A stretch of 64,000 nucleotides of DNA. Source: Chryseobacterium lacus. Lineage in GTDB: Bacteria; Bacteroidota; Bacteroidia; Flavobacteriales; Weeksellaceae. Location: positions 248,001 through 312,000 of the forward strand of contig NZ_QPIE01000001.1 of assembly GCF_003336205.1 (NCBI RefSeq), given 5' to 3'. A program made the translations under genes and the position numbers. Positions 52,917 through 61,788 of the stretch are shown here, one piece after another. The notes beneath the pieces are model-generated. The model saw only the letters and a program-made list of their open reading frames with translations, did no database searches and was not told where the DNA came from. Position 1 is the stretch's first letter; each line of letters begins with the position of its first letter.

Positions 52917-55826
52917 TTATTTTTTAATAAACTTCACACTTCCATTGAAGTCTTTATCCGCAATGGTAATAATATAATTACCTACAGTAAGCCTGGAAAC
53001 ATTCACTTTATTATCTTTCACTGTGCCGGTATCCACGATCTGGCCTATGGCATTATGAATCTGATAAACCGCTTTATCGGACACTTTGGTAATATTCAAA
53101 ATATCAGAAACAGGGTTCGGATAAACTCTGAAATCATCTTTTCCAACTTCCTGTGTGGACAAACCTGTGGTAACCATCACAGTATAATCTTCTACTTCTC
53201 CATAAGCACCTAGTGCCGAAGTCATACAAGGATAAAGCTGATAAGTGGCACCCGCCTGACCGTAAAAAGAAATCACTCTCATTCGGTAAGGGATATTCTC
53301 TACAGCAATTGTAGGAACAGAGAATGTTACCGAGGCAACCCCTGTACTGGATGGGCTATTCATAATAACTTCCTCAGGAATATCTCCGAAAGTACCATTA
53401 GCATTATAATCAATATAAGCCTGCACTGCATTCGGATAAGGTGTTCCGCCCAGCCATCCTTTGGTTACAGCTAAGGTGTATTGCTGGCCAGCTCCTTTCA
53501 CAAGATTAATTTGTAATGCAGGATCATTAGTGTAATTAGAATAGGTACTGGCACCAGAACTGTTATTAACGTTAGCCAATGTTACATTTGCAATATGATC
53601 ATCTGTTGCATTTGCTGAAGAAGCACTACAGTATACAAGAGTTTTAAACGTCTTTGGCGTTGAGTATGCTCCTGTAACTCCGGAGCAAATGGCTGCAACT
53701 TCAACTTCATACATGGTATTATTGGTCAGTGCAGATAAAGTAACCGGTGAATTACTAAAAGAGCCTGTTTGCCAAGCTGTTTGTCCCACCACCCTGTATC
53801 GCACAATATACGTAGCACCTAACATTGGATTCCAAGAAACCGTTGCTTCAGAACCTGTAACACCTGAAATCATCACGTTCTGAGGAGCAGAACCATCACA
53901 GTTAGAATAGGTCACAACGTTCACGGATTGCACAGCATAGAACACATTATTAATTGCTGAAATTCTTAATTTAATAGTTTGCCCATTTAGAGACGCTGGG
54001 AAAGATAATGCCTCTGAACCATCATTTGGAGTAGATGCCGCCAAAACTGTCCAGGTAGCACCATTATCCGTCGTATAATCTATTTTCACATTGGCAACAT
54101 TGTAAGGAGCCACATTGGTTCCTACCACATCCCATGAAATCACCGTCGGCGCATTGGTGTTTGCATTTTGGGTGTTTATTTTAAAGGGGCCGTTATTTCC
54201 AACATTAATAATCTGCTCCGCACTGTTAGTCTGCTGTTGTGCGGGATTAGGATGATTGTCTCTTACCGTAACAACAAAATTAAGAGTTCTGGCTACATTG
54301 GATACCGTTTCCCAATTCGCTTGAGAAGTTAAGTTTCCATTCAGCACTTCACTCAGTCTCGGGAAATACCTTGTAGGAGATGTGGAAGGCAAAACAGATC
54401 TGAAAATAGGTTTTGTGGTACTGGTTGGATCAACATTCGTGGATGGAGATGTGGCGCTGTTAAACTGTTCCCATGTATAGGTTAACGGATTATTTTCCGG
54501 ATCTGTAGCTACAGCCGTCAGCGCAAACGCAGTCCCTTTAGGAATCGTGTAGGTAGGCAATGCTTGAATACTTGGAGGATTGTTTGCTATCGGTGTTTCT
54601 ACATCGCAAGCTTTGGCATTCAGATTCTGCTGAACCTGTATGATACTTGCCACGTGAAAATATGCATCTGCATGGTTCTGTACATTCGAAGTAGTAATTC
54701 CGGCATAACTCATAATGGTTGAACCAGAACCTGGCTCCATATTAGTACCCGTACCTTCCAAATTCATGGAAAAAGTGTGGGTTGCTCCCAACTGATGTCC
54801 CATTTCGTGGGCAACATAATCAATATCAAATGCATCTCCTTGAGGCACAGTACTGCTGGTAAAAGCCGAACCTTTAGCTGTAGAATTGGCATTTGCAGGA
54901 TTAACACAAATACATCCAATACATCCTGCATTCCCGTTTCCTCCAGATTGCCCGAATAAATGTCCAATGTCATAATTTGCATTACCTACCACGTTGGTCA
55001 GGGTTTGCTGCAGCTGTACATTCCAGTTATTTTGGCTGGTATAAGGATCCGTACCGGGATTCAAATAAATGATCGCAGGGAAATTCTGCAGATTAAGATG
55101 CAATGCGAAATCTTTTTCAAAAATCCCGTTCACGCGTGTTAACGTAGCATTGATTGCAGATAAAGCACCTGCAACGGTTCCGCCATGATACTGCGTATAT
55201 TCTCCTGTAACGGATACCGCCAGCCTCAGCGTTCTGTATTTTTTATCGGAGCTTTTTGCAAAATCGGTCGGATTATGAGAAAAAGTACTTCCATTCTGAT
55301 ATAAAGCATTCATTTGAGCCTGAGCAGCTGAACCTTCTTCGGTAGAACACACGAAGCTGCCTTTTTCCGGATCTATCGTTTTGTAATGCACTCCATAAAC
55401 AGTTTTATCAGCGTTCATCGGAGAAATAAATTCATACTTGCCGTTTTTGATAATCATCGACTGAAAATCTACCGGGGAAGTGCTGAATCTGATATATTTG
55501 GAAGGATCATCCAACCCCACTCCTACATAAGATCCTAAATCATACTGAACCGCAAGTTCTTTGTCAACAACAGGGAAACTGTATACGGTGAAACGCTCCA
55601 CTTTGCCGTCCATTGTAGGTATAGAAACCTGTACGCCTATCGATCCTCTGCCCATTTCGGGAGCATTTTGAAGTTGCGATTTCAGCGTATTCATGTCTAA
55701 TGTGTAAAATTGCCGTACATTAGAGTCTTCGATTTTAGTTTTTTCTCTGTGATTGGTTTTTGTCCATTGTGCATTGGTAAGTCCAAAACTTAATGCCATA
55801 AACAAAAATGCAAACCTTTTTTTCAT
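52917..55826 (-). CDS. T9SS-secreted reprolysin-like metalloprotease (M12B type) with GEVED domain
   Basis: A 969-residue secreted protease. The signal peptide MKKRFAFLFMALSFGLTNAQ leads into a propeptide-like region (RVQVS-type beta sequence, 30-190). The catalytic domain has HEMGHQLGATH near residue 340 and the Met-turn TIMSYAG. FN3-like domains follow (about 420-520 and 650-740, SEATVSWNPMLGATYIVRYRVVG), then a GEVED domain (about 745-890, AYGEVEDYTVMV) and a type A T9SS sorting domain (VYPNPVSDILNITKVS...GSVKFIKK). Domain order resembles other Flavobacteriia reprolysin-like proteins. It is divergent from lipoprotein B, 117 bp away. Confidence 0.9.
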   Translation of the reverse strand: MKKRFAFLFMALSFGLTNAQWTKTNHREKTKIEDSNVRQFYTLDMNTLKSQLQNAPEMGRGSIGVQVSIPTMDGKVERFTVYSFPVVDKELAVQYDLGSYVGVGLDDPSKYIRFSTSPVDFQSMIIKNGKYEFISPMNADKTVYGVHYKTIDPEKGSFVCSTEEGSAAQAQMNALYQNGSTFSHNPTDFAKSSDKKYRTLRLAVSVTGEYTQYHGGTVAGALSAINATLTRVNGIFEKDFALHLNLQNFPAIIYLNPGTDPYTSQNNWNVQLQQTLTNVVGNANYDIGHLFGQSGGNGNAGCIGCICVNPANANSTAKGSAFTSSTVPQGDAFDIDYVAHEMGHQLGATHTFSMNLEGTGTNMEPGSGSTIMSYAGITTSNVQNHADAYFHVASIIQVQQNLNAKACDVETPIANNPPSIQALPTYTIPKGTAFALTAVATDPENNPLTYTWEQFNSATSPSTNVDPTSTTKPIFRSVLPSTSPTRYFPRLSEVLNGNLTSQANWETVSNVARTLNFVVTVRDNHPNPAQQQTNSAEQIINVGNNGPFKINTQNANTNAPTVISWDVVGTNVAPYNVANVKIDYTTDNGATWTVLAASTPNDGSEALSFPASLNGQTIKLRISAINNVFYAVQSVNVVTYSNCDGSAPQNVMISGVTGSEATVSWNPMLGATYIVRYRVVGQTAWQTGSFSNSPVTLSALTNNTMYEVEVAAICSGVTGAYSTPKTFKTLVYCSASSANATDDHIANVTLANVNNSSGASTYSNYTNDPALQINLVKGAGQQYTLAVTKGWLGGTPYPNAVQAYIDYNANGTFGDIPEEVIMNSPSSTGVASVTFSVPTIAVENIPYRMRVISFYGQAGATYQLYPCMTSALGAYGEVEDYTVMVTTGLSTQEVGKDDFRVYPNPVSDILNITKVSDKAVYQIHNAIGQIVDTGTVKDNKVNVSRLTVGNYIITIADKDFNGSVKFIKK

Positions 55827-55851
55827 TTTTTTATTTTAATGGGTAATTTTG

Positions 55852-55916
55852 CAAATATATATAAATTTACAGAATGGAATAAATTTGATGATGTTTATAT
55901 TTTTGATTTAATTTTG
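55852..55916. promoter_or_regulatory. Divergent promoters of the M12B-type protease and lipoprotein B
   Basis: Minus strand: TATATTTG (complement of 55852-55859), 25 bp before the protease ATG. Plus strand: TTTG (55884-55887), a 21-bp spacer and TAATTTTG (55909-55916), 27 bp before the lipoprotein ATG. The two promoters are back to back within 65 bp, so one regulator could control both. Confidence 0.55.
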
Positions 55917-55943
55917 CTCCATAATTATTAAAGTTTCTATTCT

Positions 55944-56399
55944 ATGTATATAAAATCTTTTTTTCTTGCGTTTTTTACGCTGCTGCTGTTGCATTGTAAT
56001 GCACAAAAAAATAATGATTCATCAAATGCAATAACTGAAAAATCATCGGATCGCCCTTTTCAAAAAATAGAACTGGAAGAAATGACCCGCGGATCGAGAA
56101 GGATGATTGTGATAACACCAAACTTTAAAGAGGTTGAAATTAACCGGAAAATTACCACTCTTAAAACAACGGAAACGGAATGGAAAAACCTTCAAAAGTT
56201 AATTACCCAACTGAATCCGGATAAAATAGAATCCTTTACTCCTCCCACCAACAAAAGGTTTTATGACGGAGCGATGGCTGCAACTATAAGGGTAAACATT
56301 GATGGTACAGTTTATTCTTCACAAACTTTCGATGCCGGAAATCCTCCCGAACAACTGGCCACTTTATATCGCAAATTGGTTTCGTCTTTTAAAGAATAA
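55944..56399 (+). CDS. Small lipoprotein B, paired with the M12B-type protease
   Basis: A 151-residue lipoprotein: MYIKSFFLAFFTLLLLHC gives the lipidated cysteine. The mature part carries TRGSRRMIVITPNFKEVEINRK, then SFTPPTNKRFYDGAMAATIRV and YSSQTFDAGNPPEQLATLYRKL. These align in order with the protein at 52380, with which it is paralogous. Its stop is one base from the stop of the convergent DUF6048 gene at 56401, with no room for a terminator. Function unknown; see the findings for the protease-pairing hypothesis. Confidence 0.65.
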   Translation: MYIKSFFLAFFTLLLLHCNAQKNNDSSNAITEKSSDRPFQKIELEEMTRGSRRMIVITPNFKEVEINRKITTLKTTETEWKNLQKLITQLNPDKIESFTPPTNKRFYDGAMAATIRVNIDGTVYSSQTFDAGNPPEQLATLYRKLVSSFKE

Positions 56400-56400
56400 G

Positions 56401-57060
56401 TTAGAAATGATACGCCAGATTCCACATAAATCCGAAGTTGAATTTCCCTGAGCTCTGCCCAAAACCCGGAACCACCATAGGCTGGATATCCTCCTGCTTC
56501 GTAGAGAATATCAGGTATTTCGGCTGCACATTCACATCGATGTAGAAATTGCTGGAAAAAAGTTGTACCCTTCCACCAATTACCGCTTCTGCCCAATACG
56601 AAGATTGCGAAGACGATGGAAAAGATTCAAATGAACTGCTGCCGCCAAATCCACGGATCGGAACCGCACGATATTCCTGATGATAAAAAGAGGCCGCCAA
56701 TTTAGCACCGGCATAGAAACCATTTTGCGCATGTTCAGGATCTCTCATCAGCATATAAAACCCGCCTATTTTCACAAAAGGGCCATTTACCTCCGCATCA
56801 TATCCGTTTTTCTGATAAATATTCTTCTCAAATCCTGCATCTGCAACAGCGTGCAGTCTTTCTTTCAACCTAGTGGAAACAAATCCCTGATACACCTTTC
56901 TTTCCGAAAAAAAGGAAATTCCGGCATTCAGCACATCAATGCCAACCATGAAATTAGGATCGTATCGCCATTTTTCTTTCTGCTGTGTTTCATTTTCCTG
57001 CGAAAAGCCCAATGCAAAAAGAAAGCTAAAAAAGAAGAAAAAGATGCGTTTTGTTCTCAT
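56401..57060 (-). CDS. DUF6048 family outer-membrane-type protein
   Basis: A 219-residue protein with a signal peptide (MRTKRIFFFFFSFLFALGFSQ). Its beta-rich mature part (GIDVLNAGISFFSERKVYQGFVSTRL, FVKIGGFYMLMRDPE, GFYAGAKLAASFYHQEYRA) ends FMWNLAYHF, with alternating pattern and C-terminal aromatic, as in small outer-membrane barrels. The family usually lies beside DUF6452 and rlmD in Flavobacteriia, as here. It overlaps the DUF6452 gene by 35 bp. Function unknown. Confidence 0.75.
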   Translation of the reverse strand: MRTKRIFFFFFSFLFALGFSQENETQQKEKWRYDPNFMVGIDVLNAGISFFSERKVYQGFVSTRLKERLHAVADAGFEKNIYQKNGYDAEVNGPFVKIGGFYMLMRDPEHAQNGFYAGAKLAASFYHQEYRAVPIRGFGGSSSFESFPSSSQSSYWAEAVIGGRVQLFSSNFYIDVNVQPKYLIFSTKQEDIQPMVVPGFGQSSGKFNFGFMWNLAYHF

Positions 57061-57499
57061 TTATAATTTCATTTTGAGCATTTTCAATCCCCGGAACGGG
57101 GCCAACAGTTATGATTTCCGAAGAAACATTTTCATACAGTTTTCTGATACCACACGCTGGCGACACATATTCTGTTTTATCGTTATATTTTACTCGGATC
57201 TGAGATTTAATCCCTTGTTGCGACGTACTGATATAAAGGTCTGTAAAACCATGATCATCTACCCGCAACGGGACAAAAACCGAGTCCGTTGCCGTTCTTC
57301 TTTCAATCACCGGAACCACTCCGTTACCATAATCTACACTTACGAAAAGAGAATCCATTGTTTTGGGTTTTCCGGTAGTATAGGTTTTAAATTTAATCTT
57401 CATTCGAGGCGTCCCTTCACCTCCGGCACAAATATCATCATCCGTACTGCAGGAAAACAGAAAAAGAAAAACAGCAAAAAACAGAACGGCGGTTCTCAT
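57026..57499 (-). CDS. DUF6452 family lipoprotein
   Basis: A 157-residue lipoprotein: MRTAVLFFAVFLFLFSC is the signal with lipobox FSC, then STDDDICAGGEGTPRMKIKFKTY. The mature part is a predicted beta sandwich with SLFVSVDYGNG, SVFVPLRVDD and a conserved Cys in YVSPACGIRK. Position next to DUF6048 supports the family call. The frame is open 25 codons further upstream inside the protease gene, but the signal peptide defines this start, 4 bp after the protease stop. Confidence 0.75.
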   Translation of the reverse strand: MRTAVLFFAVFLFLFSCSTDDDICAGGEGTPRMKIKFKTYTTGKPKTMDSLFVSVDYGNGVVPVIERRTATDSVFVPLRVDDHGFTDLYISTSQQGIKSQIRVKYNDKTEYVSPACGIRKLYENVSSEIITVGPVPGIENAQNEIINENKTHLFLLF

Positions 57500-57503
57500 C
57501 TTT

Positions 57504-60014
57504 TTAATTATCAGGATCCAAAGCTTTTTCCAGCCTGTACACGAGATCTTCATAATGGTATGTCGTAATTGCATTATCGGCCGGCATAGATTTCAATTCA
57601 TTTTGCAGGGTGTTCAAAGTACCACGAACTACTGCCTTAACATCCGAATTATCGGAGATGCTTACCGATCTGAAAAAACGGGAAGAAGCTGCTGCGGTTG
57701 GCTTCGCATTCAATAAATCTATCATAGAACCAACATAGTTCCGCTGAAGATTTCTTCTGAAAAGATCAGGTTCAGCAGTGAACATCATCTGTTTCAAATC
57801 ACTCATATATTCAATAACAGGATAGGCATTTGGGTCTGCCGTGGAAGAGAGATACATCATCTGCACGACGGACGGACTCAGAATTCGGTTCAAGACACTG
57901 TTCTGAAGTCTTTCCACCACCTCAACAGATGACTTTCCTGTCTTCTCAAAAATTTCATTCCTCAAAAGCCATTCCGGGGTTTGAAAAATATTTTCGTTCA
58001 GAAACTGCAATGCTTCTTTCTGTTCAGACTTTGGAACCACTTCGTACACCGCGCCTTCCTGTTCAATATTCTTAGGCGTTTCTGTCTGTCCGCCGATATA
58101 TTTTGAAACATGGCCTAGATATCTCCCGAACTGTCCTGTAACCTGATCATACATTAAGGAAAGGTTTTCGTAATCTTCGTTGGGCTTGGCAGTCCATTTC
58201 TTCAGATTATCCATAATTCTGTCTAGGTTTTTGATTCCATATCTTCCAGCGATCATCGGGTTATCGCCCACCTGTTCGCTTTGCAGGCGCGGATCAAACT
58301 GATTGCTTTCGGTACCGAAATGCAACCTTGGATCTTTCAGTTTATTGATCACCCATTTATTTAGGTGCGCTTTTTCCTTTTCAGGTGAAGAGTATTGATA
58401 GAATCTTCTGTATCCCCATTCTATTGCCCAATCATCATAATCTCCAACTCTGGGCATAATTCCCTTATCTCCTACTTTATCTTCCGGCTGTGCAACGTAA
58501 TTAAATCTCGCATAATCCATAATAGAAGGCGTGTGTCCGTTCTTTTCCAGCCATTTTCTGTCTCTGAGTTTCTCTACAGGAACAGCGTTGCTGGCGATGA
58601 AATTATGTCTCAACCCTAAAGTATGTCCCACTTCATGAGCGGAAACAAAACGAATAAGTTCGCCCATCAGTTTTTCATCGAAATCTAACCTTTGTGCTCT
58701 TGGATCATTAGGAGATGCCTGAACGAAATACCAGTTTCTAAGCAGCATCATCACATTGTGATACCAATTAATGTGGCTTTCCAGAATTTCTCCGGTTCGC
58801 GGATCGGAAATGGACGGTCCCGAAGCATTGGGAACATCGGATGGTTTATAAACAATAGCCGAATATCTCGCATCTTCCAGGCTCCATTCCGGTTCATCCT
58901 TCGCGTTGGGAATTTTAGCATAAATGGCATTTTTAAATCCGGCCTTCTCAAAAGCTTTCTGCCAATCATTGACACCCTGCATCAGATAAGGAACCCATTT
59001 CTTAGGTGTGGCAGGATCAATATAGAAAACAATCGGTTTCGCAGGTTCTACCAGTTCGCCTCTTTTATATTTTTCCAAATCCTGAGGTTTCGGTTCCAAG
59101 CGCCATCTTTTAATTAAAGAAACTCTTTTCACGCCCTGAGGATCGAGATCAAAATCCGTATAGCTTACGGTAAAATAGCCCACTCTCGGGTCATAATATC
59201 GTGGCTGCATTTTATTTTCCGGCAAAAGCACCAGCGAGGAATTGATTTCCACTGTATAATTTCCACTTACTTCCGGCTTTTCCGTTCCGGGAGGAAAAGT
59301 CATGTTGCCTAAGGTTCGTGCGAAGGTTTTGGTAGTATTGAGCTCAATATTGGTTGAAAACGACCGGATGAAATTCACATAAGATTTGTCCTTTTGGAAG
59401 GCTCCGACTTTATATCTTTTCTTCACCGTCGGGGAAAAGGAAACCAGTTCATTATCGGCATTGATTAAATCTGTAATATCTACAACGGAAGATTTCTTGT
59501 CCTTTCCGAAAGCTTTGATATCGAATGCATGAATAATTGCGTGGGTATTGTTCCGCATCACCGAATTGTACATCTGCGAAGTAGAATCGCTGGCGTAATC
59601 TGCATAGGAAACGGAGCGGATAAAGATCTTATCGTTCGGGCCTTTTTCAAAGGAAATAAGGTTTTGTCCTATCTGGTCGCCGGCGTAACCTGTTGTTCCG
59701 GATCTCATGCCTGCCGCAGCTTTGGTAAGGCGGCTCACCAGAAGAAATTCTTTTCTCAGAACGGTATCGGGAATTTCAAAATAATACTTATCTTCTACTT
59801 TATGTACCGTGATGATGCCCTCGTCCGTAGTTGCTTTCTCAGTGATGACTTCCTTATACGGTTTTATCTTCTCTGGTTTTTTATCTTTTGCCGCAGCGGC
59901 AGATTTCTTTACGGCAGCGGTATCGGTTTTGGCCTTTAAGGTATCTTTTTCCTGCGCCGGCGCAAAGGTTACCAAAGAGAATAAAGACAATAAAAGTATT
60001 CGTTTGAAATTCAT
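57504..60014 (-). CDS. Zinc-dependent metalloprotease, DUF5117/DUF5118 type
   Basis: An 836-residue exported protein. It has a signal peptide (MNFKRILLLSLFSLVTFAPAQ), a low-complexity Ala/Lys linker, and a DUF5118-like and DUF5117-like beta region (about 60-300, FEIPDTVLRKEFLLVSRLTKAAAG and SYTDFDLDP). The catalytic domain has HEVGHTLGLRHNF at about 456-468 and the distal SIMDYARFNYVA. Unlike the other two proteases in the window, it has no T9SS sorting domain, so it is probably periplasmic or surface-held by another route. Substrate unknown. It is the first of three same-strand genes with DUF6452 and DUF6048. Confidence 0.9.
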   Translation of the reverse strand: MNFKRILLLSLFSLVTFAPAQEKDTLKAKTDTAAVKKSAAAAKDKKPEKIKPYKEVITEKATTDEGIITVHKVEDKYYFEIPDTVLRKEFLLVSRLTKAAAGMRSGTTGYAGDQIGQNLISFEKGPNDKIFIRSVSYADYASDSTSQMYNSVMRNNTHAIIHAFDIKAFGKDKKSSVVDITDLINADNELVSFSPTVKKRYKVGAFQKDKSYVNFIRSFSTNIELNTTKTFARTLGNMTFPPGTEKPEVSGNYTVEINSSLVLLPENKMQPRYYDPRVGYFTVSYTDFDLDPQGVKRVSLIKRWRLEPKPQDLEKYKRGELVEPAKPIVFYIDPATPKKWVPYLMQGVNDWQKAFEKAGFKNAIYAKIPNAKDEPEWSLEDARYSAIVYKPSDVPNASGPSISDPRTGEILESHINWYHNVMMLLRNWYFVQASPNDPRAQRLDFDEKLMGELIRFVSAHEVGHTLGLRHNFIASNAVPVEKLRDRKWLEKNGHTPSIMDYARFNYVAQPEDKVGDKGIMPRVGDYDDWAIEWGYRRFYQYSSPEKEKAHLNKWVINKLKDPRLHFGTESNQFDPRLQSEQVGDNPMIAGRYGIKNLDRIMDNLKKWTAKPNEDYENLSLMYDQVTGQFGRYLGHVSKYIGGQTETPKNIEQEGAVYEVVPKSEQKEALQFLNENIFQTPEWLLRNEIFEKTGKSSVEVVERLQNSVLNRILSPSVVQMMYLSSTADPNAYPVIEYMSDLKQMMFTAEPDLFRRNLQRNYVGSMIDLLNAKPTAAASSRFFRSVSISDNSDVKAVVRGTLNTLQNELKSMPADNAITTYHYEDLVYRLEKALDPDN

Positions 60015-60049
60015 TATATCATTTTTTTGCTAAAGATAAACAATCTGTA

Positions 60050-61462
60050 TTATTTCCTCAAAAGAAGTGCAATGTTCTCCACATGATGGGTTTGCGGGAA
60101 CATATCCACAGGAAGGATTTTCACCACGTCGTAATGCTCTTTCATCAAAGCAATATCCCTTGCCTGCGTAGCGGAGTTACAACTTACATACACGATTCTT
60201 TCCGGGGCGAGTTTTAATATTTGTTCCACCACCTTCTGATGCATGCCATCTCGTGGCGGATCTGTGATCAGCACATCTGCTTTCGGGTGCTGGCTGAGGA
60301 ATTCCTCTGTGAAAACCTCTTTCATATCGCCACAGTAGAAGGTGCAATTGTCCAGGCCGTTCAGCAGGGCATGCTCTTCCGCGGCATTGATGGCTTCCTG
60401 AACCGACTCGATGCCGATGACCTGTTTGGCATTCCGTGCGACATATTGAGCGATGGTGCCGGTTCCGGTGTAGAGATCGTACACGACTTCATGACCTTTT
60501 AAATCGGCAAATTCCAAAGTTTTCCTGTAGAGTTCCAACGCCTGGGCATAGTTGGTTTGGAAAAAAGATTTCGGGCCTATTTTAAATTTGAGCCCATCCA
60601 TTTCTTCCATCAGATAGCCTTCGCCGAAATAGGTCTGCACTTCCAGATCATAAATTGAGTCGTTCCCCTTTGGATTAATGGCGAAAAGCAATGTTCTGAT
60701 CTGAGGAAAATTTTCCAAAAGAAAGGCAAAAAGTTTCTCACGGTTCTCCTTTTCTTCGCGAAACAACTGGAAAAGCACCATCCATTCGCCCTTTGAATTT
60801 TGACGTAACATCATGGTTCGCAGGAAACCTTCCTGGTTTCTTACATCGAAAAAATCGAGGTTATTCTCCACAGCGTACTGCTTCACGGCAAGGCGAAGCG
60901 CGTTGGAAGGATCTTCCTGAAGGTGGCATTCTTTCAAATCCAATATCTTGCTCCACATCCCGGGAATATGGAATCCCAGGGCATTCTTATCATGAATTTC
61001 AGCATCGGAATTCACCTCATCCAAAGTGAGCCAGCGTGCATCGGAAAAAGAAAACTCCATTTTGTTGCGGTAGTAATATTGTTTTTCTGCACCTAAGATG
61101 GGCTGGGTCTCAAACTGATCCACCCCTCCGATTCTCAGGATATTGTTCACCACCTCATCCTGCTTGAACTCCAGCTGTTTTTCATAGCTCAGGTTTTGCC
61201 ATTTGCACCCGCCGCACACGCCGAAGTGTATGCATCTTGGCAGCACGCGAAACGGCGAAGCTTCCACAAGGTCGGCTATTTCTGCTTCAAAGTATTTGGA
61301 TTTGGATTTCTTCACCCTTGCGTTCACCACATCTCCCGGAACTGCGCCGGATACAAGGACGGTTTTGCCTTCTTCCGTTCTGCCTACGGCCACGCCTTTC
61401 GCCCCTGCTGAGACGAGCGTGATGTTCTCGAGAATCTGGTTTTTCCTTTTGTTTTTTGCCAT
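60050..61462 (-). CDS. rlmD: 23S rRNA (uracil-5-)-methyltransferase, RlmD type
   Basis: The enzyme methylates U1939 of 23S rRNA with S-adenosylmethionine. The 470-residue product starts MAKNKRKNQILEN, has an N-terminal TRAM domain (10-70, VSGAVPGDVVNARVKK) and iron-sulfur cysteines CIHFGVCGGCKW. A further Cys lies in LKECHLQ. The methyltransferase core reads VYDLYTGTGTIAQYVA, and the catalytic Cys is in YVSCNSATQARD near 428. The frame opens 11 codons upstream, but TACTTTTG (complement of 61467-61474) overlaps that stretch, so this ATG is used. RlmCD-type specificity is not excluded. Confidence 0.9.
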   Translation of the reverse strand: MAKNKRKNQILENITLVSAGAKGVAVGRTEEGKTVLVSGAVPGDVVNARVKKSKSKYFEAEIADLVEASPFRVLPRCIHFGVCGGCKWQNLSYEKQLEFKQDEVVNNILRIGGVDQFETQPILGAEKQYYYRNKMEFSFSDARWLTLDEVNSDAEIHDKNALGFHIPGMWSKILDLKECHLQEDPSNALRLAVKQYAVENNLDFFDVRNQEGFLRTMMLRQNSKGEWMVLFQLFREEKENREKLFAFLLENFPQIRTLLFAINPKGNDSIYDLEVQTYFGEGYLMEEMDGLKFKIGPKSFFQTNYAQALELYRKTLEFADLKGHEVVYDLYTGTGTIAQYVARNAKQVIGIESVQEAINAAEEHALLNGLDNCTFYCGDMKEVFTEEFLSQHPKADVLITDPPRDGMHQKVVEQILKLAPERIVYVSCNSATQARDIALMKEHYDVVKILPVDMFPQTHHVENIALLLRK

Positions 61463-61466
61463 GCTG

Positions 61467-61474
61467 CAAAAGTA
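61467..61474 (-). promoter_or_regulatory. -7 box of rlmD
   Basis: TACTTTTG on the minus strand ends 5 bp before the rlmD ATG, implying a leaderless or nearly leaderless transcript. Confidence 0.5.
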
Positions 61475-61570
61475 CGATTTTGAAATAAAAATCATACTGC
61501 ACCCTCAAAGTTTAGGGAGTTATAGCACACCCAGCAAAAGGCGATGAAATCCGGGGTTAGCAGGCCCACT

Positions 61571-61658
61571 TTAAAACGTCCTGACGTTTTGCTGAAAACG
61601 TCCTGATCTTTTTATTAAAACGTCCTGACGTTTTGCAGACAACACCCGTATCTTTTTA
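61571..61658. repeat. Two tandem 44-bp units with an 18-bp palindrome
   Basis: Units 61571-61614 and 61615-61658 begin with the identical 22-mer made of TTAAAACGTC, CTGACGTTTT and GC, and both end ATCTTTTTA. The palindrome AAAACGTC-CT-GACGTTTT (perfect 8-bp arms) lies at the start of each, and a partial third copy AAAACGTCCTGA is at 61595-61606 inside the first. It lies about 100 bp upstream of the rlmD promoter. No coding sense is seen in 61496-61743. Confidence 0.8.
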
Positions 61659-61737
61659 TCAACTCGTAGGAATGAGTGGGAATATTGGGTTTGATAAATA
61701 TCAGAAAAGACATGATACGCTCTTGAAGTTTGTTGAA

Positions 61738-61771
61738 TAAAAAAAACCCTGTTTATTAAAACAAGGTTTAA
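61738..61771 (-). terminator. Terminator of the TlpA-like lipoprotein gene
   Basis: AAACC-CTGTTT (about 61744-61753) pairs with AAACAAGGTTT (about 61758-61769, one bulge). On the minus strand a run of eight T follows. Confidence 0.65.
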
Positions 61772-61788
61772 AATATATTGATGTAATA

